Assembly (NCBI GenBank): GCA_934045075.1
Contig: OW203730.1
Span: forward strand, 9,352,692 to 9,416,691
Direction of reading: 5' to 3'
Source: Yponomeuta sedellus
Lineage: Eukaryota; Arthropoda; Insecta; Lepidoptera; Yponomeutidae
DNA: 64,000 bases
Positions 49,340 to 59,726 of the stretch are shown here, one piece after another. A program made the translations under genes and the position numbers. The notes beneath the pieces were generated by a model. That model ran no database searches. It was not told the origin of the DNA and saw only the letters and a list, made by a program, of their open reading frames with translations. Every line of letters begins with the position of its first letter. Within the stretch, counting starts at the first letter, position 1.

Positions 49340-50100
49340 AGAACACCGAATCAGCGGATTATAAAAAAATAATGAACATCCCATGTGGCCAGTAGCAATA
49401 GAAGCAGTGATAATGAACAGTCGATGCTTACGCACTGTTGTTTCACTACACAGCGCCCGCGCAGCATCCGCGGCCTGTGCCGATGACCCACAAAAGCCTT
49501 TTTGTGTGACTAACGGTCCGACCCTGTTGATGCCGATATTTTATTGATGAAAGCTAATGATTCCGAACTGTCTGCGATAGGTTTTATGTATGAAGAGCTA
49601 AACGCATTGCTTCTGAAGTCTTCATTTGTCAGCTAACACGGGGACGTCCATAATTATGATTGATTGATATGTAATACAACTTGTGGTGAGCTGTGAAAGG
49701 CACAAAAAGTATCAAGAACTCGAATTTTTTTTACTCCGTATCGGCGAAAAATCGATTCATTAACACTCGTGGGTAGATTAAAATCGAAATTGCTTCAATA
49801 TCGATAATGACTTGGCTGAATAGGATCTTCGCCTTATATGACAGCCATCAATGATAGCCGGTGACTATCTTTAGTTGCCTCGCCAAGGTGATTAAAGGCA
49901 TTTTTCATGGTTTCTATTTGCGGTATTTTCGCGGGAACAAGCTAAATGTTTTAACCGGGTCATAAACATACATTTGCATATATGGAGTCATTGGCATGTT
50001 GGCAAATAGTTTTTGAGCGGCGTATGAATGCTTGGTCTTTTTTATTTACACGATTAGTAAACAATTCTCTGGTTTTCCTAATATTAAAGCCTAGTTAGCT
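49340..50100. other. Unique sequence, nothing recognised
   Basis: Includes a CpG-richer patch, CAGCGCCCGCGCAGCATCCG (about 49451). No conserved frame. Confidence 0.4.
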
Positions 50101-50109
50101 TTATCTACC

Positions 50110-50201
50110 CTTATATTCTTTTTTTAATGCACTAACCCGTGCTAAGGACAATTTTAAAAACCTATTTAGAGGCTAAAAATTCGCGACCCGCGACCTCTAG
50201 C
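50110..50201 (-). mobile_element. Family A SINE, simple 5'-truncated copy with full tail
   Basis: The minus-strand copy has the normal tail (TTTTTTTAATGCACTAACCC, GTGCTAAGGACAATTTT), the internal site AAAAACCTATTTAGAGGC and stops in the T arm. Flanked by TATCTACC at 50102-50109 and 50202-50209. It shows the ordinary insertion form without inversion and fixes which end is 3'. Confidence 0.85.
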
Positions 50202-50261
50202 TATCTACCGGTGTCAATTTCATAAAACTTGTTTTATGTAGTTTATTTTTTATAAACGTCC

Positions 50262-50872
50262 CACTGCAAGGCACAGGCCTTTTCTCAGACAGAGAGTGAG
50301 AGTATATGGAATAAATTAGTACGCGTGCCCATCGCGCATTGGCAATATGAAGCGCTGAGATTTTTGAACACTTCCGACACTCAGGTTTCCTCACGATGTT
50401 ACCTTCGCCGTTGAGTTGATTTCTCACTTCACCGCGAGTGGTACTGTCACTTCTTCTTCAGGCTATATTAGTCCACTGCTGGACATAGCCCTCCTCTAAT
50501 GAGCGCCATAGCGCAAGGTTGCCATCATTGGGGGGGGGGGGGTAATGACCACTATCCCCACGCTGGGCATGCCGGTTGGGGATCGCAGTTTAGTGGAATT
50601 GTATTGCAGGGGCGCAGCTGCCCACCCCCCGGTTTCGGTTTGTGTCCCTTAGTCGCCTTTTACGACACCCGCGGGAAGAATTTAGGTTGATGCTATTGTC
50701 TAGGCCGACTTCACACACGTATTGTTACTATAACTTCACAAATGTACATAATTTATAAGACAAAGTCATTGGTAACATTCGTGAGCTACAAATTCCCAAT
50801 GACAACGTCATTGGGAATCGAACCTGGGTCTCTCGCGTCCGAGTTCATTGTTCTACATTGTGCTACCGCCGC
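50262..50872 (-). mobile_element. SINE family F split by an RTE mini-element
   Basis: 3' half at 50262-50449 (GACACTCAGGTTTCCTCACG). 5' half at 50716-50872 (TTACTATAACTTCACAAATG, AATCGAACCTGGGTCTCTCG, GCTACCGCCGC). Joined, they give a normal family F order on the minus strand. Confidence 0.85.
50450..50714 (-). mobile_element. RTE mini-element (family B) nested in a SINE
   Basis: CTTCTTCTTCAGGCTATATT, a G tract of about 13 bases (50529-50541) where other copies have five or six G, CGACACCCGCGGGAAGAATT. The flanks GTACTGT and GTATTGT may be the target duplication with one change. Confidence 0.88.
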
Positions 50873-50879
50873 ACAAAAC

Positions 50880-51248
50880 TTTAGTTCGAACAAATGTTTT
50901 TCGCTGCAGTAGTGGTTAGGAAACTGACCACGAAGTCGGAGCGTACTCTAGGAAACCGATACGCAAACCACAATATTCCCTTCCCAAAGTACGAGCGAAA
51001 AACTGACCTACCACTCAGATGTTTGAGTTCAATTTCGCAACCCAAGGGAAGTGAAAGAAAAACCTGTGAGAATGAAACGCTCTGGAAATCACGGGCTGTC
51101 TTTTGAACTACAGTTGCCGCAACGATGACCTCGGAAGAATCTATCTTTCAATCGTCAAATAAAAGTACTCTACAGGCCTATTTTTCTTGTAACTGCTCTT
51201 CTGTACGTTCAATGTATTTTAGTAAAGCAAGATACGTGGAGCCTTTAA
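50880..51248. other. Unique sequence, nothing recognised
   Basis: A 70-codon plus frame (50894-51106) is basic but not recognisable. Confidence 0.35.
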
Positions 51249-51512
51249 GTTCGTGACAGCGCCAATAAAGTGCAAGAGAGTAGGCTGAGATGGTTCAGGC
51301 ATGTGAAGCAAAAGCCATCTGACTACATCGGAAACGAAGTGCTACGTCTAGGAATTCCTGGGCGGAGATCCAGAGAAAGACCGATAACTAGGTGGATGGA
51401 TGAAGTGAAGAAAGATCTCATAGAATGCGGAACCTCGATAAACGAGGTCATGAATAGAGCGAGGTGGAGAGAGAAAATAAGGAAAGCTAACTCCACCGCC
51501 ATGTGGGACTAA
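51249..51512 (+). pseudogene. Non-LTR retrotransposon reverse-transcriptase C-terminus
   Basis: An open frame from 51249 to the stop at 51510-51512 with no ATG at its start. It contains VQESRLRWFRHVKQ, LRLGIPGRRSRERPITRWMD, EVKKDLIECG and NRARWREKIRKANSTAMWD. The pattern RLRWFGHV...PGRRxRGRPxTRWxD...DRxxWRxxIRxADPxxWD is the C-terminal end of endonuclease/RT ORFs of RTE-related LINEs. One substitution (R for G in FRHV) deviates. There is no frameshift in 88 codons, but all catalytic domains are absent. This is a different lineage from the 14.8 and 17.8-kb relics. Confidence 0.85.
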
Positions 51513-51519
51513 AGCTGGA

Positions 51520-52348
51520 AAGGCGAGTGAGTAATGTCGTTAATGGCTGCTGCACAAACAATCCTTGGCTTCTGGTGTCCTTCAAGGGCTGTAGTGGATG
51601 GGATTTAAACACCTATATGTTAAGTTTACATCTGTCATCATGCGCGTGTGTTCTTTATTCTCATAACATTAGTATAATTATACCCAGATAGGTATTATTT
51701 AGTTTAAGAAAAGGCCTTGACTGAAAATCGGCAACTAGTTGCATATTGGTATTGGTGTACACTAGTTGCAAGCCGAGGCACAGACCTTTTTGTCTTCATT
51801 TGTAATTTATATACTGTTAAATAAACGTCTCTTTAAATTGTCATTAATCCCTCTAGTATAAGTGATTGTTGTGTCTTATTTCGCTTGAAGAAAAATAAAT
51901 ATATTCTATTCTATTCTAAGTGAAGTATCGAAAATAGCCATTATGGGATGATCGATGCAAACCACAGATTAAATATTCCCGATTGTGATCGGTTCGGCAT
52001 GATTGCGTTACTCCCATGTATGTTGGTTCTTTCCGTGTGGCCTCAGAAATGTTTAATCTTTGAGTATCTATCTGGCTATTCCCACACACTGATTGCTTCC
52101 TCCTCCTTGCAAAAAAGACTCCGTGAAGTTCTAAGTTTTTTTTTATTATACAAGTTAGCGCTATTTGAGACGAAGGCAAGAAATTCTATAGGTGCATAAT
52201 TTAGTAAAAGTTTTTTTTTTTTCGTTATTTAAAGTGTAGAATCTATGTAACTTTTACTATGTAAGAAAGTGTTGGATAAACAAGGGTAACATAGTCACCA
52301 AGAATTATTAAAAAAGTTTTATTATTTTTCGCCTTCGTGGTTGCCCGA
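51520..52348. other. Mixed sequence with one LINE-type 3' end
   Basis: At 51850-51916 TTATTTCGCTTGAAGAAAAA and AATATATTCTATTCTATTCT form a plus-strand LINE-type 3' end with a TATTC tail, like the ancestor of the 26-kb array. The rest (frames of 83 and 87 codons around 51.9-52.2 kb) is not recognised. Confidence 0.45.
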
Positions 52349-52362
52349 TAACCAAAGAGTTT

Positions 52363-53455
52363 AAAAACCTATTTAGAGGCTAAAAATTTCACCCATGCCG
52401 GGATTCGAACCCGCAACCTCTGGCTATCCGTACCAGCGCTCTACCAATTGAGCCAATGGGCGACTCACGGCATCAGTGAAATTTCGAACCTCTTTACAAT
52501 ATTCTCTGTATTACGTACAGGCAGCGACATCTGACTTAAGCAAATTGCATTACTTACAGCCCCGACCACCTACTTTGCAGTTAGGTTTTAACATCGGAAC
52601 GATATCACTGTACCCACATGATTACACTATTTTTATTTTTAATGCACTAACCTGTGCTAAGGAACAAATTTAAAAACCTATTTAGAGGCTAAAAATTTCA
52701 CCCATGCCGGGATTCGAACCCGCAACCTCTGGCTATCCGTACCAGCGCTCTACCAATTGAGCCAATGGGCGACTCACGGCATCAGTGAAATTTCGAACCT
52801 CTTTACAATATTCTCTGTATTACGTACAGGCAATATTCTCTGTATGTGGGTACAGTGATATCGTTCCGATGTTAAAACCTAACTGCAAAGTAGGTGGTCG
52901 GGGCTGTAAGTATGCAATTTGCTTAAGTCAGATGTCGCTGCCTGTACGTAATACAGAGAATATTGTAAAGAGGTTCGAAATTTCACTGATGCCGTGAGTC
53001 GCCCATTGGCTCAATTGGTAGAGCGCTGGTACGGATAGCCAGAGGTTGCGGGTTCGAATCCAGGCATGGGTGAAATTTTTAGCCTCTAAATAGGTTTTTA
53101 AATTTGTTCCTTAGCACAGGTTAGTGCATTAAAAATAAAAATAGTGTAATCATGTGGGTACAGTGATATCGTTCCGATGTTAAAACCTAACTGCAAAGTA
53201 GGTGGTCGGGGCTGTAAGTAATGCAATTTGCTTAAGTCAGATGTCGCTGCCTGTACGTAATACAGAGAATATTGTAAAGAGGTTCGAAATTTCACTGATG
53301 CCGTGAGTCGCCCATTGGCTCAATTGGTAGAGCGCTGGTACGGATAGCCAGAGGTTGCGGGTTCGAATCCCGGCATGGGTGAAATTTTTAGCCTCTAAAT
53401 AGGTTTTTAAATTTGTTCCTTAGCACAGGTTAGTGCATTAAAAATAAAAATAGTG
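52363..53455. mobile_element. Family A four-copy palindromic insertion, 1.1 kb
   Basis: Flanked by a perfect 14-bp target-site duplication TAACCAAAGAGTTT (52349-52362 and 53456-53469). From the left: a complete antisense unit (309 bp to the next start at 52669), a second antisense unit truncated in the leader (to about 52848), then a sense unit (from GTGGGTACAGTGATATCG) and a second sense unit ending in the A-rich tail. Four tRNA-like domains, two per strand. The copies are nearly identical, including one 65-codon frame repeated on opposite strands. The shared target duplication makes it one insertion event of a dimer with inversion. Confidence 0.95.
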
Positions 53456-53469
53456 TAACCAAAGAGTTT

Positions 53470-53795
53470 TCATGCAACTTTTAAACTTCTTTAATTTTAA
53501 ATGGCTTTACAGCCAGCACTGCTCGAATGAATACTTATTTAAATGTCTTGCCTACCTGCCGTTCTGTTATTTCGAATTATACTCTCATTCTATGGTTTAG
53601 ATTGTTATTTTTTAATCTCGTACTCTCGCTCTTAAAATACGTCTGTGTTTCAGTGATTGTGAAAACCTATAGATGTCTTACAAAAACTGGTCTCATGCAA
53701 ATTGTGCTAGGGGGCGGAGTCAATACAATACTTCACTCCAAGTGGTAGGGACTGTCACTGTAATACAATGGACCAGTCAACTAATTTCATAATAA
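53470..53795. other. Unique sequence, nothing recognised
   Basis: A 73-codon plus frame (53527-53748) is hydrophobic in the middle and not recognisable. Confidence 0.35.
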
Positions 53796-53799
53796 ATGC

Positions 53800-53892
53800 T
53801 GTTTTTACACGGTTATTTTACATTTTTACAATTTTGCGACGTTTCGGCACTTTTTCAAGTGCCGTGGTCTCGGAAGACTGAGGTGACAGGCG
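53800..53892 (+). mobile_element. Family L core fragment
   Basis: TTGCGACGTTTCGGCACTTT, AGTGCCGTGGTCTCGGAAGA and CTGAGGTGAC. The core here forms a small hairpin (CGGCACTT/AAGTGCCG). Confidence 0.6.
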
Positions 53893-54227
53893 TCTTTTTG
53901 AAGTTAGTTTACTACCCTCGGCCAAAAGTGAATTAGTGAAGTTACGTTCCAAAATAATTTCACCTCGAGAGGAACCTTTAGAATACTGGATAAACTAATC
54001 GCCAAGTATTTTACTCTGTCATACGTTTTCGGTACGTTGATTGATTAAGACGAATCGTCTAACTGTCAAATTAGTATGGGATTTGATAGTTCGTTGTAGG
54101 CTTGTGAACGGATTGGTCCCGTTTTATAGACAGTGAATTTGTAGGAAGCAATACTTATAGGATCTTTTTTCACTCGAACTAAAAATATTGTAAAAGTGAC
54201 TACATTGCAATGACACTATTAAACAGA

Positions 54228-54335
54228 TATCAACCTTTTGTATGTCCCCACGACTGGGGCACGGGTCTCTTTCTGCATCGCAAGAGGTTAGGCCATACTC
54301 CAACACGGGGGCCAAGTCCGGGTTGGAAGAGGAAC
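54228..54335 (+). repeat. Family H 5' fragment
   Basis: TATCAACCTTTTGTATGTCC, ACGGGTCTCTTTCTGCATCG and AGGCCATACTCCAACACGGG, GGCCAAGTCCGGGTTGG. It stops after the first third of the element. Confidence 0.75.
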
Positions 54336-54604
54336 AGTATGAAATATAAATAGAAAATATTTATTGGTCTTCAAATAACGCACAATAATCACTTATACTA
54401 CAGAGCATTAATGACAGTTTAATGAGACATTTATTTAACAACTTACTACAACGACTATAACGACCGACAATGACGATTTCCTACACATATACACTCATAG
54501 GATGAGTAACATAAATTTGATTGGATGATGGGCATCTTTCACGATATGTATGGATTCGGATCACCAGTTTATTCTGTTGTGAATTTCTAAATCTCATTAG
54601 ATTT

Positions 54605-54810
54605 AAAAACCTAATTAGAGGGTAAAAATTTCACCCATGCCGGGATTCGAACCCACGACCTCTGGCTATCCGTGCCAGCGCTCTTTCCAACTGAGCTAAT
54701 GGGCGACTCGCCCATGGTCATAAAAATTCCTCCCGGCATGGGTGGAATTTTTAGCCTCTAATTAGATTTTAAATTGTCCTTAGCACGGGTTAGTGCATTA
54801 AAAATAATAT
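54605..54810 (-). mobile_element. Family A SINE, 5'-inverted palindromic insertion
   Basis: Target duplication AATCTCATTAGATTT (54590-54604) and AATCTTATTAGATTT (54811-54825), 14 of 15 identical. The left arm starts AAAAACCTAATTAGAGGG and carries the antisense tRNA-like domain. Sense sequence resumes at TCCCGGCATGGGTGG (about 54733) and ends AGTGCATTAAAAATAATAT. Both arms share the change CTAATTAG for CTATTTAG, so they derive from one RNA. Confidence 0.92.
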
Positions 54811-54829
54811 AATCTTATTAGATTTTTTA

Positions 54830-55178
54830 TTTCCAATTTATACTTGGCTTAACTTCATGTCTACATGTGGATTTAGTGTCTACTGAGTGGACTTTCGGCA
54901 TCTTGTTATCTAGCGTTGAAACGGAATCCCAACAAGTTCACAAGACTCGTAATAACTGCGTCCAGTTCATTGTATGAAAATGGGAAATGTAGGTGAGGTA
55001 TCGCATTGTTTTCGTTCCACCAGCTAAACACGCAACTGGTTTTGTCCACTTATTGATCGTTGTAAGCTATCTGGTTAAATAACTAGGCACTTCTGTTTAA
55101 TTGCTGGTTAATTATTATACTGGTTTAGCATTACTCGCCGTAGTAAATCTTGCGGGCATTGCTTTTGCAACATTTGTT
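54830..55178. other. Unique sequence, nothing recognised
   Basis: No repeat or frame of note. Confidence 0.4.
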
Positions 55179-55190
55179 GGTTTTTATTTT

Positions 55191-55430
55191 CTTCTTCAGG
55201 CTATATTAGTCCACTGCTGGACATAGCCCTACCCTAATGAGCGCCATAGCGCAAGGTTGTGCCATCATTGGGGGGTAGTGCCCATGATCCCCACGCTGGG
55301 CATGCGGGTTGGGGATCGCAGTTAGGTGGAATTGTACCTACCCCCCGGTTTGTGTCCCTTAGTCGTCTTTTACGACACCCGCGGGAAGAATTTGGGTTGG
55401 TGCTATTCTCTAAGCCGACTCCACACAGCA
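55191..55430 (-). mobile_element. RTE mini-element (family B), full length
   Basis: Perfect 11-bp target duplication GTTTTTATTTT at 55180-55190 and 55431-55441. CTTCTTCAGGCTATATTAGT at the 3' end, GACACCCGCGGGAAGAATTT and CGACTCCACACAGCA at the 5' end. The GGGGGCGC block is missing, as in the 38.9-kb copy. Confidence 0.92.
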
Positions 55431-55456
55431 GTTTTTATTTTACCATCGTGTAAACA

Positions 55457-55567
55457 TAAGCGGTGGTAGCGCAGCGGTAGAGCGACACATTCGGAAGGTC
55501 GTGGGTTCGAATCCCGGCCGACGAATGTGCAAATGACTTTGTTTTCTAAGTTATTCTTCATACAAAT
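55457..55567 (+). mobile_element. SINE family F, 5' half
   Basis: AGCGGTGGTAGCGCAGCGGT, AGGTCGTGGGTTCGAATCCC (intact B box), then ATGTGCAAATGACTTTGTTT. It stops after TCTAAGTTATTC; the AAGGAAAACATC block is missing. A possible LINE end with CTAATAAATAAAAT lies at 55.66 kb. Confidence 0.8.
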
Positions 55568-55712
55568 GCTGTGCTTACCTATAATTGGTGTACAAGCGCG
55601 TAATTTTATCTTTCTGTAACTCTTTTGTGCCATGTTCTGTATGTATGCTGTTGGTGTGCCTAATAAATAAAATACGAAAATTTTACAACTTTTAAGTTGC
55701 AGTTTTAGCATG

Positions 55713-55771
55713 TGCTCAGCTTGCCAAATCCGGGGAACCCTTGCCTTGCTCAGCTTGCCAAATCCGGGGAA
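55713..55771. repeat. 25-bp tandem duplication, 34-bp period
   Basis: TGCTCAGCTTGCCAAATCCG plus GGGAA occurs at 55713-55737 and 55747-55771 without mismatch. Confidence 0.95.
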
Positions 55772-56139
55772 AGTTGTATAATTTCGTATTCGGGTGAAAA
55801 GTACTCTAAGAGATCGTTTTAAGAGATAAGACAGCCAATTTTTAAGTTTACAAATATTTAAGTTTTTCATGTACTCTCAAATGGTGTGCAACAAAGAGTT
55901 TAATCTAATGTAAGCAAGTATTTTTTATGACTGACGATGTTTACTTGATTATACAATCACGATTAGACTCTTTAAAAGCATAATTGTACAAACCAAACTA
56001 TCCTATATTACAACTTGCATTATGTTGATAGATTCGTGCCGCTGCCAACCTCCCCTGCGGTTGCAAGTCGTGAGGTTATTAACAGTCTTAACGTAACCCA
56101 GTACTGTATGGGTATTAGTTCCAACTGCGGTTTAGTGTT

Positions 56140-56305
56140 GACATCCCGGGGCCTAGATTCGGTAATACCGCCGATTTCATGTCATTGCCGCTTCAAGTCT
56201 ACACGCACACACATGTCAATTCGTCTAGGCGTCAATGGTATCAAAAAACATGTTACGTTACCTATGAACCTTTCATTGTACTTTAATACAATGTTTCGCA
56301 AACTT
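56140..56305 (+). repeat. Dispersed repeat (family K)
   Basis: GGGGCCTAGATTCGGTAATA, CCGATTTCATGTCATTGCCG, TCGTCTAGGCGTCAATGGTA. Co-linear with 17.52-17.70 kb over about 165 bp. A family O fragment follows at 56378-56455 (GTCGTTGCATGCACGCACGC). Confidence 0.7.
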
Positions 56306-56377
56306 ATTGCGTTTAAGATACGCCTAGGTAATTCGGAAATTTCCGTGTACCTCGGAATTCTCCTCATTTTTAATTTT

Positions 56378-56455
56378 TCAACGTACATAAGTCGTTGCAT
56401 GCACGCACGCCGGTTCCGGGTACTTTTTATCTTCTCCTTTGCTAATACATAGGTA
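56378..56455 (-). mobile_element. LINE family O fragment
   Basis: CAACGTACATAAGTCGTTGC, GCACGCACGCCGGTTCCGGG, TACTTTTTATCTTCTCCTTT: same as 14.42-14.48 kb. Confidence 0.65.
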
Positions 56456-56459
56456 CCCT

Positions 56460-57725
56460 ATAAGTCTATAAATATATTTCACAAAATCACCAGTAACCTA
56501 ACTGAGTAGCCTAAGGTCGACGTGATGTCAACTCTACTTCGAGAAGCGCACATACTCGAGGCAGGTAACATTAGATATATATTTTAGCCAACATCGCATA
56601 GGCCACGCTGACCGAGTTTCTAACCAGTAAAGCCTTTTTACTGCCGATTTGAGCGTGTAATCGAATGGTCGTGCGATCTGTTTGAAGTTTGAAGGGCGTT
56701 TTTTATGCTTTGTTTACATCACGACCGCTACTGCTGTATGGGCAGGTAAAAGTGCATGCTCACAAGACAGAGTGCTACCAAATTGGGAATTGGAATCTGG
56801 AATCGCCTCGAAAATGTATGACCACAAACGCAATTGATTTACCGTAAAACACTATTATATTGATAAAATCACTACTAAATTATTTGTATTTAACGAATAA
56901 CCAAGTAGTAAGAATTTTTCATTAGTTTTGGACTTTATTTCAAACTGATAAGGTTCAATTGAATGTGGGCACTATTATGCCATTGCGTCCAAATTTTGGC
57001 CTTTTTCAATGAAATTTTAGTGCCTGATGTTATGAAACAAAATAATTATAATAATTCTTATTTCAAACATTTTCTAAATAAAAATACAATTTCAGTTGAT
57101 TATTGTGTATTGCAGAAGAAGAGATGTAAATGGGGTTTATTTTTACTTACACCTTTACAGTTTTCGCTCAGGCCCTTTTAGTGCGACCAAATAGACTTGT
57201 TTGACACGACTTGCTTGACTAATACGGTGTTGATACGCGTTTTAGTGGACTTTTTTATGTTGTAACTTGGGACGGAATTGCATTGCTTTGTCGTGCTTTG
57301 TAAGGTGTTTCGATGTAGCAATGGAAATATTCATACTTATGCCTTCTATTATAAGAGCTACTCTGTGGTCACTAACTGTCACTAGGTACCTACTCTAATC
57401 GTGACATCTCTATGGGAAAAGATACCCTCATCAGTAAAAGCAAGCAGTATTGTGACTCAAGCAAACTGTAAGGAACTGTATGGGTAACTTACAACGTCAA
57501 AGCTTTGCTACTTTGATGTTGTGAGTTAGGTTTGTACTTTGAATTTAAGTTTTTTTCGCATATACGAGTATGCCTATTTTATCATTCGAATTTTTAGACT
57601 TTAGCATTTGAATTTTTGAATACTTACAATAGTGAATAAAATTACCTTTTCTAACTATTTTCTACACTAAGTAGTATAAGAACGAGTACATAAAAGTTTA
57701 AACCAAAATATTTGTAACATATAAA
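56460..57725. other. Unique AT-rich sequence, no gene recognised
   Basis: A hairpin-like pair AACTTACAACGTCAAAG and CTTTGATGTTGTGAGTT lies at 57486-57526, with G:T pairs. A 72-codon frame (56963-57181) is not recognisable. Confidence 0.4.
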
Positions 57726-57741
57726 ACAAATTATGGGGATT

Positions 57742-57962
57742 ATACTCGTTTTAATGCACTAACCCGTGCTAAGGACAATTTTAAAAAACCTATTTACCTC
57801 TCTGTACGTAATACAGAGAATATTGTAAAGAGGTTCGAAATTTCACTGACGCCGGTGAGTCGCCTATTAGCTCAGTTGGAAAGAGCGCTGGCACGGATAG
57901 CCAGAGGTCGCGGGTTCGAATCCCGGCACGGGTGGAGCTTTTAGCATCTAAATAGGTTTTTA
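57742..57962 (+). mobile_element. Family A SINE, 5'-inverted insertion
   Basis: Perfect 14-bp target duplication AAATTATGGGGATT (57728-57741 and 57963-57976). The left part is the inverted tail (TTTTAATGCACTAACCCGTG to AAAAAACCTATTTA, ending about 57797). Sense leader (CTCTGTACGTAATACAGAGA), tRNA-like domain and the internal end AAATAGGTTTTTAA follow. Read on the minus strand: internal site, antisense unit, switch at TAAATAGG, normal tail. Confidence 0.93.
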
Positions 57963-57979
57963 AAATTATGGGGATTTTA

Positions 57980-58195
57980 ACATAAGCTGCATATTTTGTA
58001 AATAAATTTTGTTTAAGAGATTCTGGTATCTGCTTCCTTTGGGATTAGGGATTCGGTTAGGATTGGGATAGGGACCTCTTAGGGACTAAAGCGTGAGTTT
58101 ATGCATTGTAAACTTTGCTTGAATGCAAAAGTGGACCTTTGATATCTCTAATTACCAGGTTTTAATTAAATGAACCTTCTAATTATTTGCCGGTC
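57980..58195. other. Unique sequence
   Basis: GGGATTAGGGATTCGGTTAGGATTGGGATAGGG-like wording around 58041-58075 is a degenerate GGGAT/GGATT tract. Nothing else noticed. Confidence 0.4.
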
Positions 58196-58196
58196 T

Positions 58197-58405
58197 AATA
58201 CATAACACATAACATTTACATACAGGCACATACATTGCTTCTGGTCCCACACTAGGATACCCTGTGCCGTGGGAACCAGAAACAGCGACATCACAAACAT
58301 GTAAACATCCAAGACCTGGGGTTTTTTTTCCCCAGCCGGGGTTCGCACCAGGGACCTCTGGCATGGCAGGCAGATTTACAACCGCTGCGCCACAGAGGTC
58401 GTCAT
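58197..58405 (-). mobile_element. tRNA-derived SINE (family E)
   Basis: Minus-strand copy of the 33.59-kb SINE: CATACATTGCTTCTGGTCCC, GAACCAGAAACAGCGACATC, AACATCCAAGACCTGGGG, GGTTCGCACCAGGGACCTCT and CGCCACAGAGGTCGTC at the head. Confidence 0.88.
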
Positions 58406-58963
58406 ACTTGATAATAAATACACTTGATTACCGAGCCAGCTGTAAGTAACATCTATGAAATATCAAAGATCATAAGAAACATTACCTATATGAATAGCAT
58501 TAAATCTCTGAATGCCTCTCGAAGGTCATAAAGGTAATCAATCAGTTTTTTACACGACATACAAATTAAGAGACTTTATACACTAATCGCTGGCTTTTAA
58601 ATACGTTTTAATTGCCATCGGTATCTCACGTTGAGCAATGGGTAATTTAACGGCTTCATTAGGCCGATACCTTCAAAGGGGCATCAATATATTAACTCAA
58701 CACTGTATCCGTAAATCCAACAAAACATACCCAGCTTTATTGCGTTAGCAATAAGGTTTACAAGTGTAAGTGAGATGACGGATGAGTGGAGGGTTACTCG
58801 TTCATCATTTCTAGTCACTCACGCAGTTGAAAGCTTACGCTTGGGGTCACGCGTGGGTCAACATGTGAATAACATATTATGTAAATACTGAGCTTCCCCC
58901 ATACCGTCTCTTATTCGGGTATAGAGTTCCTCTGTCGGTATTGGAACCATCCAAAAATGTAGT

Positions 58964-59035
58964 GGTTGCCCAGTGGGTAGAACGATGAACTCGGAAGCGA
59001 TCGATTCTCAAAACGTGCATGTACCTTGTTTGATT
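58964..59035 (+). mobile_element. SINE family F, 5' half
   Basis: GTAGTGGTTGCCCAGTGGGT and AACTCGGAAGCGATCGATTC, ending GTACCTTGTTTGATTC. The 3' half of a family F SINE in the same orientation begins 690 bp downstream. Confidence 0.6.
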
Positions 59036-59182
59036 CATGATTGAAAATGTTTATTGAAATAAAAAGACAGAAGTTGATACCTGCCAAACTGCTCTTGGTT
59101 TTCCTGTTTAAATTACTCTTAATGTTTAAACTACGCCTAAAGACCCGAATAATCGGTGGGTGTCCAGATGGCCAAATCATAG

Positions 59183-59302
59183 TTGAGCTGGTCTGGACAT
59201 GTCAGTCGAATGCACCCAAATAGGTGAGCGAAACTCGCCATCGAATGGGTGCCACATGACGGGCAATTAGGCTGGGCGCATGATGGGAAGCAGGCGACGC
59301 AG
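59183..59302 (+). pseudogene. LINE reverse-transcriptase C-terminal relic
   Basis: One frame reads LSWSGHVSRMHPNR-stop-AKLAIEWVPHDGQ and continues AHDGKQATQ. The pattern L(R/S)W(A/S)GHV(A/S)RM...NRWAK...EW.P.DG is typical of LINE ORF C-termini; the expected W is a TGA stop here. Too decayed for clade assignment. Confidence 0.6.
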
Positions 59303-59726
59303 CATAGAGCAGCGCAGGGCAGCGCAGATTTTGTAAAGTATGGAACGTCGTCTTTGAGCTACGAGTACGTACGCTGCTGCTGGGATTGCTTTACATCCTT
59401 TTTAAGTAGTTTGACAATGCCATTAGTTATCAGACTACCAATCGAGGAACAGACAATTGACGTTTTGCGTTGAGTAGACTTTAGACGCTGGTCTAAATCA
59501 ACCTTTACCCAACAGATTAACAAACTGAGGTGACATTTACGGGACCAATATCAAGCACGATTGCCCTATACTTGGTCGGCCTATTCAAATAGTAAGATTG
59601 ATTCTTGACGTGGTTTTATGGTAGCCCATGCCAGAGAGATTTATGGTCGTCAATATAAAAGAAACCTGAAGGTTTAACCTCAGATGCCCTTGGGGGTAAT
59701 GTTTTATTATTTTTTATAAAGAATGG

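Noticed and set aside
52476..53295. Two identical 65-codon frames on opposite strands
   Set aside because: Both lie in the leader of the palindromic family A copies; identity reflects the repeat.
55403..55870. 155-codon minus-strand open frame
   Set aside because: It runs antisense through a family F SINE and a tandem duplication; the Arg/Pro-rich part is the antisense B box.
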